5,480 nt of DNA, from NCBI GenBank assembly GCA_937926185.1, contig CALEYM010000200.1, positions 1-5,480 of the forward strand. Direction: 5' to 3'. The position numbers and the translations under genes were made by a program. The stretch is from an uncultured Bacteroidota bacterium. GTDB lineage: Bacteria; Bacteroidota; Bacteroidia; Chitinophagales; Saprospiraceae. Below are positions 1-5,480 of the stretch, piece after piece. The notes beneath the pieces are model-generated. The model was not told the DNA's origin. It saw only the letters and a program-made list of their open reading frames with translations, and did not search any database. The stretch's first letter is position 1; every line of letters begins with the position of its first letter.

Positions 1-584
1 GTAAAAGATGGGATAATTTTCAGCGCTTTCAGGAGGATTTGGTTAAAGATATTATCGCGGTCGTACACCGAATGTTCCGTAAAGAAGCGCTCCTCATGCA
101 CCAGGTTTTGCCGGATGTTTTGCGTGAAGTTCATCTTGCCCTTCCACACCTTGAGGTTCTTCGCTTCTTTCCGGTATTTTTTCACCAAACCCTCGTGTAG
201 AAGCCGCTCGCAGGCGTCGAGGTAGATTTCCAGGTAGGCATCCAGAATAGAATGGTGTTTGAGCCGCAACGAAGCCTTTTCGTGGGCATATACCTGCATC
301 CAGCGACACTCCTTCAACATATCGAGCAGCACGCCCTGCCAATCGGCCTTATCGGCGCCCTGCCGGTCGATCTTGGGCAGGATTTCGATGGTCAGATTGC
401 CAACCTGGATGACGCCGACGTATTCTTTGAATTTTACTCCGTTAGGCAGCAGGGTCAGAAAACGGTTTTTGTACGTTTCGTTGTAATAAGCCAGCTTCGC
501 CCAATGCTCGCGGGTAAAACCTTCCTCGCCAATCTGGAGGCGGTCGTGTTCAAATCGCTGGATGGGTTGGCGCCGGGTATTCAT
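1..584 (-). CDS. mcrC: McrC-family restriction subunit, N-terminal part (runs off left edge)
   Basis: McrC is the partner of McrB in type IV restriction: its N-terminal part binds and stimulates the McrB GTPase ring, and its C-terminal PD-(D/E)XK domain cuts DNA. The frame is open for 194 codons from an ATG to the window edge. Visible McrC-like traits are a strand ending in the EILPKI motif (residues 67-72), a helix with YLEIYL (117-122) followed by LLHEGLVKKY (128-137), the segment LKVWKGKMNF (144-153) with NIRQN (156-160), and a helix with DNIFNQILLKAL (177-188). The nuclease domain should lie beyond the left edge, so catalytic residues cannot be checked. The start is well fixed: the mcrB stop lies in the same frame four codons upstream and no other start codon lies between. 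There is no Shine-Dalgarno sequence, only CTAAAA before the ATG. The short gap after mcrB implies one transcript. Family call is firm; the exact target is unknown. Confidence 0.93.
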   Translation of the reverse strand, partial: MNTRRQPIQRFEHDRLQIGEEGFTREHWAKLAYYNETYKNRFLTLLPNGVKFKEYVGVIQVGNLTIEILPKIDRQGADKADWQGVLLDMLKECRWMQVYAHEKASLRLKHHSILDAYLEIYLDACERLLHEGLVKKYRKEAKNLKVWKGKMNFTQNIRQNLVHEERFFTEHSVYDRDNIFNQILLKALKIIPSF

Positions 585-596
585 TTTTAGCGATTA
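582..596 (-). promoter_or_regulatory. mcrB/mcrC junction: stop and start in the same frame
   Basis: Read on the minus strand, the mcrB stop TAA is followed by TCG CTA AAA and then the mcrC ATG, all in one frame. Nothing resembling a ribosome binding site fits in the gap, so mcrC translation probably depends on ribosomes terminating on mcrB. Stop-codon readthrough would yield an McrB-McrC fusion; that is possible from the layout but unproven. Confidence 0.6.
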
Positions 597-3182
597 AATG
601 GCGGAAAAATCCTCTGCTTTGACATCCTTGATGTCCTTCAGATAAAAGAGCCTTGACGTGGCATACTCGTCGGCCAGGCCGTTGCCGTTTGTGAAATTGG
701 CAAAAACCGCCTTCGGATCAACGGGTTTACTCTGGACAAAAGCATCGCCAAGTACCAGCCCGATCTTTTCGTAATCGTTGTAAAAAAATTCCTGTAAAAG
801 CGGTAGAATTTTGTCTTTAAAGGTCAGCCTTAGCCCGGTAAGATCGTTGACGCCCCAAAGCCATGCATGCCCAATGGTATGGTCGGCATCCAGTAACACT
901 TCCAGGCGTTTGTTAATCCTAGTTAGCATATTATTCAAATCAATACCTTCCTGTGTCACATTTAGTTTGTCTGGTTCCGGTCTCATGTGAATGAAACTGA
1001 AGCGTCGCCGCAGGGCTGTATCCAGTGCCTCCACACTACGATCGGCGGTGTTCATCGTCCCAATGATATAGAGATTGGGTGGAACAGCGAAGGATTCATT
1101 AGAATACGGCAGCATGGCTTTCAAGGCCGTCTTTTCTCCCATACGTTTGTCGTCTTCGATGAGCGTAATCAATTCGCCGAAAATCTGGGCAACATTGCCG
1201 CGGTTGATCTCGTCTATGATCAGGACAAATCTTTTGGCTTTTTCTTTTATGTTTTCCGGGAGTTCAAAATCGCGTATGGCCTCTTTTTTATCCTCATAGG
1301 TCAGGCCGGACAAATCCCGCAGTTGCCCACCTGCCTGCGGCTCGAAATTTCGGATAGCGTTCAATGCCGCCCAATAAACTGAAGCGTTCATCCCGCCGAT
1401 GATCTTTGTAAATTCAGCACTGATGTTACTTACCGCTTTTAAGTCTGGAATTGCGTTGGCCAGCCGGCTCAATCGGTGTTTGGACACAGTGTATATCCGT
1501 TCAAAACCTCTGTGTTTTACAATCAGGTTGTTTTGTTGAGAAATGCTATCCACTACGATGTTGCCATTGGTAACCGTTTTCATCACCGTCGGTTCTCCCC
1601 GGGAGAGGCGTTCTTGCACATCTGCCACGAACCGGTCGTAGGCCAATGAAAAATCGACCACGCGGTCTGTAGGCTCGCCCGTTGCAAGGGAAGCCAGCTC
1701 AAATATCGCCTCGGTACACAATCTTTTGAAAATCCCATCTACCACGGCGTATTGCATGGGCTTGTCCTCGTCTGCATCCGGTCGTAAGGGCTTTATCCCC
1801 TCAATAAAATCCTCATAACCCATACTCTGATGGAAAGTGCAAAAGGCTATTCGGCCTGCCTTCATCAAGTCATCAAAGGTTCTCTTGATGTCACCATTCC
1901 GGTCGTTTTCTCTTTCTGCCGCTATTGCTTCCGTTGATTTTTTACCGTCGATAATGGACAGCGCATGATCGATGGTGCGGTAGGTTTTGCCGGTGCCGGG
2001 AGAACCGTAGAGGATGGTATTGAGTTGGTGAGCTATATCAGGAACAACCTTGGTTTTTGTGATTTCTTTTCCTTTGGCAATTTGAATAAACTGATCAATA
2101 AGCGTCTTCGAGGGATTCTCGATCAGATCGAGCAAGGCATTCCAATCTTTCGGAAAATGCTCATCAACTGCAAACTCCATATAGGTTTTTTCCCGGATAT
2201 CGTCTCGTTGCGGGTTGAAGGGATTTTGGGCGTTGCTGAAGTTGACATCAACCTCCAAGGCGAATACCGGCTTTTCTCCTAACCCCGCAAAAAATAATTT
2301 CATGAACAGATCTCCCTTGGGGCTTGGGAATGAGGGGAATAAATCGCCGGTAGAAAAACCGGTCAATACGTAGTCCCGGAAAACAAACTTGCCACGACCG
2401 CCCATGCCTTTAGGCCGCTCCGTGTAATTAATTTTCAGATCGCGGCCAAGCTTGTCGGCCAACAGATATACCAAGTGCTGCAATTGTTGCTGTGTTTTTT
2501 TGTACCAGGTGGCAGCCGGATGTTGTTTGTCGTAGTCCTGCCTGACCATTTGTGCATAGGCTTTCAGGCCTTTCAGATCAAAATATTCCATCGCGATTAA
2601 CGGTGCAATGAGTTGTTTACCCTCCGGTGTTTCGATTAAAAAGTGCATTAAAGCGTCAACTTTGTAAAAATTCTCCAAAGCTGGAAACTCTTGAATCAAG
2701 GAGGTCTGGACCGCCTTGATTTGATTGTACTTTTTTATTAGAGTTGTTCCGGTTGGTTTTTCATAACCCAGATATGGTAACGCGTCAATTACTTTTTCAT
2801 TGACAATAACAAATTTGTTTTTATCGACCCGATTCAAGTAAACCGTCGCCATCCCCTGCCCGAAATATGTAAAGTCATCAGCCGAATTCAACCATCTTTC
2901 CAAGTCAAAATTTGGACTAAAAGGTTGCAAAATCATATTTCTAAACTCATCATATCGCTCTTTCATGTTTTGCTTGAACAAATCCGCTGTTCTCGGGCCG
3001 CCAGACTGAACCTTTCCTCCTTCCCTGGCAAACTGAAAGAAAAATTCAATAAATGCCTCTTTGGAAAGACTATTTAAGTAGTTCGCATTGATGATTTCAA
3101 GATAAGAATCTTCATGGCTGGCATGCGGATCATTAGGATACCACGACAGGAATGCTTCGATAATTTCGCGTTTACTGACCAT
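594..3182 (-). CDS. mcrB: McrB-like AAA+ GTPase, modification-dependent restriction motor
   Basis: This 862-residue protein is the motor and sensor of an McrBC-type system. The AAA+ core shows Walker A GSPGTGKT (393-400), the McrB-typical FHQSMGYEDFIEGIKP (450-465), Walker B LIIDEINRGN (654-663) running into IFGELITLIE (667-676), the signature TMNTADRS (709-716) and arginine residues in ALRRRF (723-728). GHAWLW (771-776) lies in the C-terminal lid. In this family the NTAD signature goes with GTP rather than ATP use. Residues 1 to about 385 precede the motor. They include GQGMATVYLNRVDKNKF (109-125), resembling an N-terminal region of other McrB-like proteins, and a glycine/aromatic-rich segment, about 260-315, ending in FALEVDVNF; these are probably target-reading domains. 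About 250 residues separate Walker A from Walker B, implying an insert at about 485-645. An in-frame TGA five codons upstream, with no start codon in between, fixes the ATG. The protein is much longer than E. coli McrB (459 residues). Function is confident; DNA specificity is unknown. Confidence 0.95.
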   Translation of the reverse strand: MVSKREIIEAFLSWYPNDPHASHEDSYLEIINANYLNSLSKEAFIEFFFQFAREGGKVQSGGPRTADLFKQNMKERYDEFRNMILQPFSPNFDLERWLNSADDFTYFGQGMATVYLNRVDKNKFVIVNEKVIDALPYLGYEKPTGTTLIKKYNQIKAVQTSLIQEFPALENFYKVDALMHFLIETPEGKQLIAPLIAMEYFDLKGLKAYAQMVRQDYDKQHPAATWYKKTQQQLQHLVYLLADKLGRDLKINYTERPKGMGGRGKFVFRDYVLTGFSTGDLFPSFPSPKGDLFMKLFFAGLGEKPVFALEVDVNFSNAQNPFNPQRDDIREKTYMEFAVDEHFPKDWNALLDLIENPSKTLIDQFIQIAKGKEITKTKVVPDIAHQLNTILYGSPGTGKTYRTIDHALSIIDGKKSTEAIAAERENDRNGDIKRTFDDLMKAGRIAFCTFHQSMGYEDFIEGIKPLRPDADEDKPMQYAVVDGIFKRLCTEAIFELASLATGEPTDRVVDFSLAYDRFVADVQERLSRGEPTVMKTVTNGNIVVDSISQQNNLIVKHRGFERIYTVSKHRLSRLANAIPDLKAVSNISAEFTKIIGGMNASVYWAALNAIRNFEPQAGGQLRDLSGLTYEDKKEAIRDFELPENIKEKAKRFVLIIDEINRGNVAQIFGELITLIEDDKRMGEKTALKAMLPYSNESFAVPPNLYIIGTMNTADRSVEALDTALRRRFSFIHMRPEPDKLNVTQEGIDLNNMLTRINKRLEVLLDADHTIGHAWLWGVNDLTGLRLTFKDKILPLLQEFFYNDYEKIGLVLGDAFVQSKPVDPKAVFANFTNGNGLADEYATSRLFYLKDIKDVKAEDFSAI

Positions 3183-3242
3183 ATTAACAGGTTTTCAAAA
3201 ATTTAATAAGAGGGTGCGATATATTAAGCACTCGTCAAAATC
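3183..3242 (-). other. AT-rich spacer between the DuOB-like gene and mcrB
   Basis: Sixty bases separate the DuOB-like stop from the mcrB start, by far the largest gap within the DUF488-to-mcrC block. The spacer is AT-rich, so it could hold a separate promoter for mcrBC. I found TTGAC close to TAATAT, but only about six bases apart, and AATTTTTG, which is one base off the Bacteroidota -7 element TAnnTTTG but has no TTG at a suitable distance upstream. I therefore call no promoter. There is no clear terminator hairpin either, so cotranscription with the upstream genes remains possible. Confidence 0.4.
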
Positions 3243-3857
3243 TCAATCAGCATACCACCCCGACATCTGGCAATAACTCCTCCTCTCCTGCCCGCCGGGA
3301 TTGGGGCTCCACCACCGGGCTAACGAAATCCTGATGAGCGTTCCTTTGGGTATCTTTTCCAAAGCCGGAGCGTACCCCACATACGGGAACACATAAACTT
3401 GTTCATCTCCGAAGTAGTAGTAATGGCGTTGGTCGGCAAAAATAGTGAGCTCCAAATCTTTGTCCGGTAGCCAAAAACCGACGCTTTGGGATGGCAGGCC
3501 GCGCTTACCATCAATATAGCCACTATGGCCGAGTGGGAAAAATACTTTCCCTTCGAGTATCTGGTCAGGAGTACCCTTCCAAATAGGTACTGTCATTTTC
3601 AAAAAGGTGCCCAACTGTTCCTGACACCGAATAAAGGACTTTTTATGCACCAGCACGTCTTCTACGTGCGGCTTGACAATATGGGGACGTTTTTCAAAGG
3701 AGATTTCCCAAACATCACCAATGTTATATTCGGCATTTTCGGGTAGTTTATCACCGGTTTCGGTCAAAAGCCTTAGGTTTTCTCCCGTATCCAGTGAATA
3801 GGCGCCTACGCAACAACCGTTGTGCATGCGTGTTCTGGCTACGATTAGAACTTTCAT
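3243..3857 (-). CDS. Dual-OB (DuOB)-like domain protein, function unknown
   Basis: This 204-residue soluble protein has no signal peptide or membrane segment. It begins MKVLIVARTRM (1-11), followed by CCVGAYSLDTGENLRLL (15-31). It ends in a basic and aromatic stretch, GTLIRISLARWW (172-183) and then SYCQMSGWY (194-202). From memory, this pairing of an ARTRM start with a SLARWW/SGWY end fits the family called the dual OB-containing domain; I cannot confirm this by search. OB folds usually bind single-stranded nucleic acid, so nucleic-acid binding is a reasonable guess but not shown. The start is placed at the ATG overlapping the upstream DUF488-B stop (TAATG). A start 30 codons further upstream would run deep into DUF488-B and add residues unlike the family. 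The coupling argues that it works with the two DUF488 proteins. Nothing in it looks like a nuclease or ATPase motif. Confidence 0.8.
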   Translation of the reverse strand: MKVLIVARTRMHNGCCVGAYSLDTGENLRLLTETGDKLPENAEYNIGDVWEISFEKRPHIVKPHVEDVLVHKKSFIRCQEQLGTFLKMTVPIWKGTPDQILEGKVFFPLGHSGYIDGKRGLPSQSVGFWLPDKDLELTIFADQRHYYYFGDEQVYVFPYVGYAPALEKIPKGTLIRISLARWWSPNPGGQERRSYCQMSGWYAD

Positions 3858-3859
3858 TA
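3855..3859 (-). promoter_or_regulatory. TAATG stop/start overlap coupling DUF488-B to the DuOB-like gene
   Basis: On the minus strand TAATG joins the DUF488-B stop (TAA) and the start of the next gene (ATG), sharing one base. No Shine-Dalgarno sequence precedes it, so reinitiation by the terminating ribosome is the likely route. This would give related amounts of the two proteins. Confidence 0.7.
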
Positions 3860-4348
3860 CAGGTGGATTATGTGAACAAATCCGTGTTTTTTTAACGCGT
3901 CGGTTACAATTGATCGATGGCAGGCCAGAGGGCTCGCCTCCACACAAAAGAACACGACTCTCGCTGCGCCGGATCGCTCCAGGGTCTCCAGGAATTCATC
4001 AAAATCAAACGAATCCAGAATTTGCGCTTTATAGGCCAATTTGAACGTCTCTCCAAGTTCCTCCCGCTCTCTTTTGAGTACCCCGGCCTGTTTATCGGCC
4101 AGCGCTTGTAATTCCCGAATTTCCTGAGTGGGCGCCAGGCCCGTTATATGTGCATATTGTATGCCAATGTTCTCCAGTTTTGCTTGCAGCCGCTGGCTGT
4201 TGACAAAGGAATACTTTGCTCCACGTACACCCCGGCGTTGCCGGATATCACAGAAGGTGTCAATCCGATTTTCCCGGAGTTTGGTGAAAAAGCCTTCTTC
4301 GGTAGAGTCATATACTCCGATGGTAAAGAATTCAATCTTCGTCTTCAT
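3857..4348 (-). CDS. DUF488-family protein B, divergent paralogue
   Basis: This 163-residue protein of the DUF488 family has no enzymatic role that I can state as established. Family marks are a first strand with FFTIGV (7-12), DIRQRRG (34-40) at the place of the usual DVR motif, a following YSF/LQAKL stretch (46-58), GIQYAHI (62-68), and the C-terminal signature FCVEASPLACHR (134-145) with Cys135, Cys143, His144 and Arg145. It differs from protein A in two ways: TIGH has become TIGV, and the LGGRP loop is replaced by TGLAP (69-73). The middle, about 76-103, is a charged helix in place of A's acidic loop. I chose the ATG at 4348. A TTG 18 codons upstream is open but would overlap protein A by 71 bases and add non-family residues. 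The chosen start overlaps the A gene by 17 bases, and the stop overlaps the next gene, so it is the middle of a coupled trio. Confidence 0.87.
   Translation of the reverse strand: MKTKIEFFTIGVYDSTEEGFFTKLRENRIDTFCDIRQRRGVRGAKYSFVNSQRLQAKLENIGIQYAHITGLAPTQEIRELQALADKQAGVLKREREELGETFKLAYKAQILDSFDFDEFLETLERSGAARVVFFCVEASPLACHRSIVTDALKKHGFVHIIHL
4332..4348 (-). promoter_or_regulatory. 17-base dual-coding overlap of DUF488-A and DUF488-B
   Basis: The last codons of protein A read GAT GAA GAC GAA GAT TGA on the minus strand, a near-repeat of GAAGAY. In another frame the same bases contain the ATG and first codons of protein B (Met-Lys-Thr-Lys-Ile). The purine-rich AAAGAAG just before this ATG may act as a weak ribosome contact, but coupling to translation of A is the simpler reading. 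Confidence 0.6.
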
Positions 4349-4913
4349 CTTCTTTGTAAGATTTACGGGAGGTAAAAGATTCTTTCTCTCCAAAGAGGTC
4401 AATGGTACTTTTCCCTTTAGTTACGATGAGCATGACTTCCGGCTGGCTTTTTTCTTTCCCGTTTTCATCAATATGAACGATCCGGATGTCTTCATCCCTC
4501 AGGTATTCGCCAATGAGTTTGGACCGGTGACATTCCTGGGGTTTGCTTTCACTACACATCATGGCAAGAGGTATATCCTTTGAATAGGCCGTTTTGAGCC
4601 GTTCAATCCCGGTTTTGAAAAAATCTCTCGTTTTGATTTTTTCGTAATCCACTTTTCCGTCTGTGTAACAACTGTCGTCCTCGGGGCGCCCTCCCAGGGT
4701 ATCGCCCATAAATACATAGGTGATCCCGTGCTGCTGAAGGAAGTGTTTTAATTCATTCTGGTTGAACTGTGGGTTGAATTTGGAGTATGGCGCAGAACGC
4801 ACATCCAGCAGATACTGAATGTCGTATTGTTGTAACAGGGCCAGAAGTTCTTCCTGTTTTCGATTTCCGTGCCCGATAGTATATAATGGCCTTTTTTCCA
4901 TTGTTTGATCCAT
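4332..4913 (-). CDS. DUF488-family protein A
   Basis: This 193-residue protein is a textbook DUF488 member. It shows TIGHGNR (12-18), DVRSAPYSKFNPQF (37-50), GITYVFMGDTLGGRP (63-77) and a C-terminal MCSESKPQECHRS (119-131) with Cys120, Cys128, His129 and Arg130. These conserved polar residues look like an active or metal/nucleotide site, but the family reaction is not established to my knowledge. After residue 160 there is a poorly conserved tail ending in the acidic run KEDEDED. The start could be TTG at 4916, ATG at 4913 or ATG at 4901; an in-frame TAA directly before the TTG rules out anything longer. I chose 4913. It is the first gene of the coupled DUF488-A, DUF488-B, DuOB set, and a 124-bp spacer lies before it, so a promoter is likely there, although I could not identify one. 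Confidence 0.9.
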   Translation of the reverse strand: MDQTMEKRPLYTIGHGNRKQEELLALLQQYDIQYLLDVRSAPYSKFNPQFNQNELKHFLQQHGITYVFMGDTLGGRPEDDSCYTDGKVDYEKIKTRDFFKTGIERLKTAYSKDIPLAMMCSESKPQECHRSKLIGEYLRDEDIRIVHIDENGKEKSQPEVMLIVTKGKSTIDLFGEKESFTSRKSYKEDEDED

Positions 4914-4953
4914 CAATTATTTCTTCCACACGAGCTTCTTCTACAACCCCAAT

Positions 4954-5012
4954 TGCCGGCCACTATCTGTAGCCGCCCTCCATGCCCTCTCTGGCGGGCT
5001 TTCCCTCCGGCA
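4954..5012. repeat. Nested imperfect palindrome, possible dispersed repeat element
   Basis: Lying in the spacer between the DUF4276 stop and DUF488-A, this 59-base, GC-rich stretch has complementary ends (TGCCGG at 4954-4959 and CCGGCA at 5007-5012). Inside, 4957-4963 pairs with 4969-4975 around a five-base loop (one G-T pair), and AGCCGCC at 4971-4977 can pair with GGCGGGCT at 4993-5000 with one bulge; these two hairpins exclude each other in part. There is no run of T after the structure on the minus strand, so it is not a standard intrinsic terminator, though it could still slow transcription or protect an RNA end. Its strong G/A bias on the minus strand and difference from the flanks suggest a small repeat inserted between genes, but no second copy is present in the window. 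Confidence 0.35.
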
Positions 5013-5040
5013 TATATCGGCAAAGCCAAAATAAGTTAGT

Positions 5041-5480
5041 TCAATCTTTTTTTGGCGCCAATGCTTCCAGCGTACGCAGCCATTCATCAAAATGCTTACA
5101 AGCCTTCCGCATCCGATCCAATCCGATATCCTCGGCAATTAAAACACCCTCCGCAACTTTACTATAGGAAGATGCGGCCTTCTCGATGCGCTTAGACGGT
5201 GCGGTATTCGGATTGTCATTTATATGTTCGGGCGTTTCAAATGAATCGCGAATTCGCCGGAATTGTCTCGGCTTGATGACTCGGTCAAGGCTAAGCCATT
5301 CCTGTAAAATCTCGGGCTCAGAAAACAGCAGGGCTTCGAATTCATGTAATTGAAAATGGGGGAAGAATTTTCGTACATCGGCGCCTGTTTTTTCAATATC
5401 CGCCTTCACGGCGGCTTCAACGGCTTTTACTTTTTCATAAGGCGCTTTTGTCTTATTTTTCTGGTAGCCAGGGAAATCTT
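5041..5480 (-). CDS. DUF4276-family (Toprim-like) protein, C-terminal part (5' end outside window)
   Basis: The frame enters from the right edge and runs 145 codons to a TGA. The first visible residues, DFPGYQ, already match family sequence, so the true start lies beyond the window; a GTG at 5409 is open but internal. Family marks, counted in the visible fragment, are FQLHEFEALLFSEP (42-55), FETPEHINDNP (80-90), TAPSKRI (92-98), a lysine at 107 before EGVLIAEDIGL (110-120), and HFDEWL (129-134). DUF4276 proteins are usually described as related to Toprim folds and are often encoded beside an AAA or SMC-like ATPase, in the manner of OLD-type ATPase/nuclease defence pairs. If so, the ATPase would be upstream, beyond position 5480. 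The Glu residues of HEFEALLF are candidate metal ligands by family analogy. The 124-bp gap to the next gene suggests it belongs to a different module. Confidence 0.88.
   Translation of the reverse strand, partial: DFPGYQKNKTKAPYEKVKAVEAAVKADIEKTGADVRKFFPHFQLHEFEALLFSEPEILQEWLSLDRVIKPRQFRRIRDSFETPEHINDNPNTAPSKRIEKAASSYSKVAEGVLIAEDIGLDRMRKACKHFDEWLRTLEALAPKKD

Noticed and set aside
94..342. Open frame of 82 codons on the minus strand
   Set aside because: It is a different frame of the mcrC coding region; the McrC frame is continuous through it with family motifs.
252..590. Open frame of 112 codons on the plus strand
   Set aside because: It lies opposite the mcrC start region, whose minus-strand translation has clear McrC motifs; the plus-strand protein resembles nothing I know.
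582..596. A frameshift or point mutation splitting a natural mcrB-mcrC fusion gene
   Set aside because: Both proteins have normal family ends at this point, and mcrB and mcrC are usually separate genes, so the stop looks genuine.
987..1382. Open frame of 131 codons on the plus strand
   Set aside because: It is antisense to the Walker B and NTAD region of mcrB, with no domain signs.
3858..3947. Longer DuOB-like protein starting at 3947
   Set aside because: The extra 30 residues lie entirely within DUF488-B coding sequence, while the ATG at 3857 gives the family's usual start and a TAATG junction.
4349..4402. Longer DUF488-B starting at TTG 4402
   Set aside because: It would overlap DUF488-A by 71 bases and add 18 residues before the family's first strand; the ATG at 4348 fits both the family and the operon layout.
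5013..5040. TTATTTTG as a Bacteroidota -7 promoter element ahead of DUF488-A
   Set aside because: One base off TAnnTTTG, and the only TTG upstream is about seven bases away instead of about twenty.
4941..5138. Small 65-codon minus-strand frame crossing the spacer
   Set aside because: It starts in a wrong frame of DUF4276 and runs through the palindrome; its composition reflects the GC-rich repeat rather than a protein.

Overview
The window holds one strand-uniform block of defence-type genes, all read on the minus strand. In reading order these are: the 3' part of a DUF4276 (Toprim-like) gene entering from the right edge; two consecutive DUF488-family genes; a small gene resembling the dual-OB ('DuOB') family; a long McrB-type AAA+ GTPase; and the first 194 codons of McrC, which leaves by the left edge. 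I see no tRNA, rRNA, CRISPR array, transposase or phage structural gene. Long open frames on the plus strand are antisense shadows of these genes.

Organism: the start sites have no convincing Shine-Dalgarno sequences and the leaders are A/T-rich. Together with a middling base composition and the protein style, this suggests Bacteroidota, perhaps a Saprospirales-like lineage. This is an inference with low to moderate confidence; no marker gene is present.

Layout, in transcription order: DUF4276 fragment (5480-5041), a 124-bp spacer containing a nested imperfect palindrome (4954-5012), DUF488-A (4913-4332), DUF488-B (4348-3857, overlapping A by 17 bases), the DuOB-like gene (3857-3243, starting inside B's stop as TAATG), a 60-bp AT-rich spacer, mcrB (3182-594), 9 bases, and mcrC (584 to the left edge). 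The tight junctions mark two translationally coupled sets: DUF488-A/DUF488-B/DuOB and mcrB/mcrC.

How they may work together: McrB and McrC form a modification-dependent (type IV) restriction system, in which McrB senses modified DNA and translocates on it using GTP while McrC supplies the nuclease. The DUF488 pair with its DuOB partner has no established function that I can state. Its tight coupling and its place between a DUF4276 gene and McrBC suggest an accessory or stand-alone nucleic-acid-directed defence module, which is the most interesting content here. The McrB N-terminal region is clearly more AT-rich than mcrC, as expected if the sensing half is exchanged or evolves separately.
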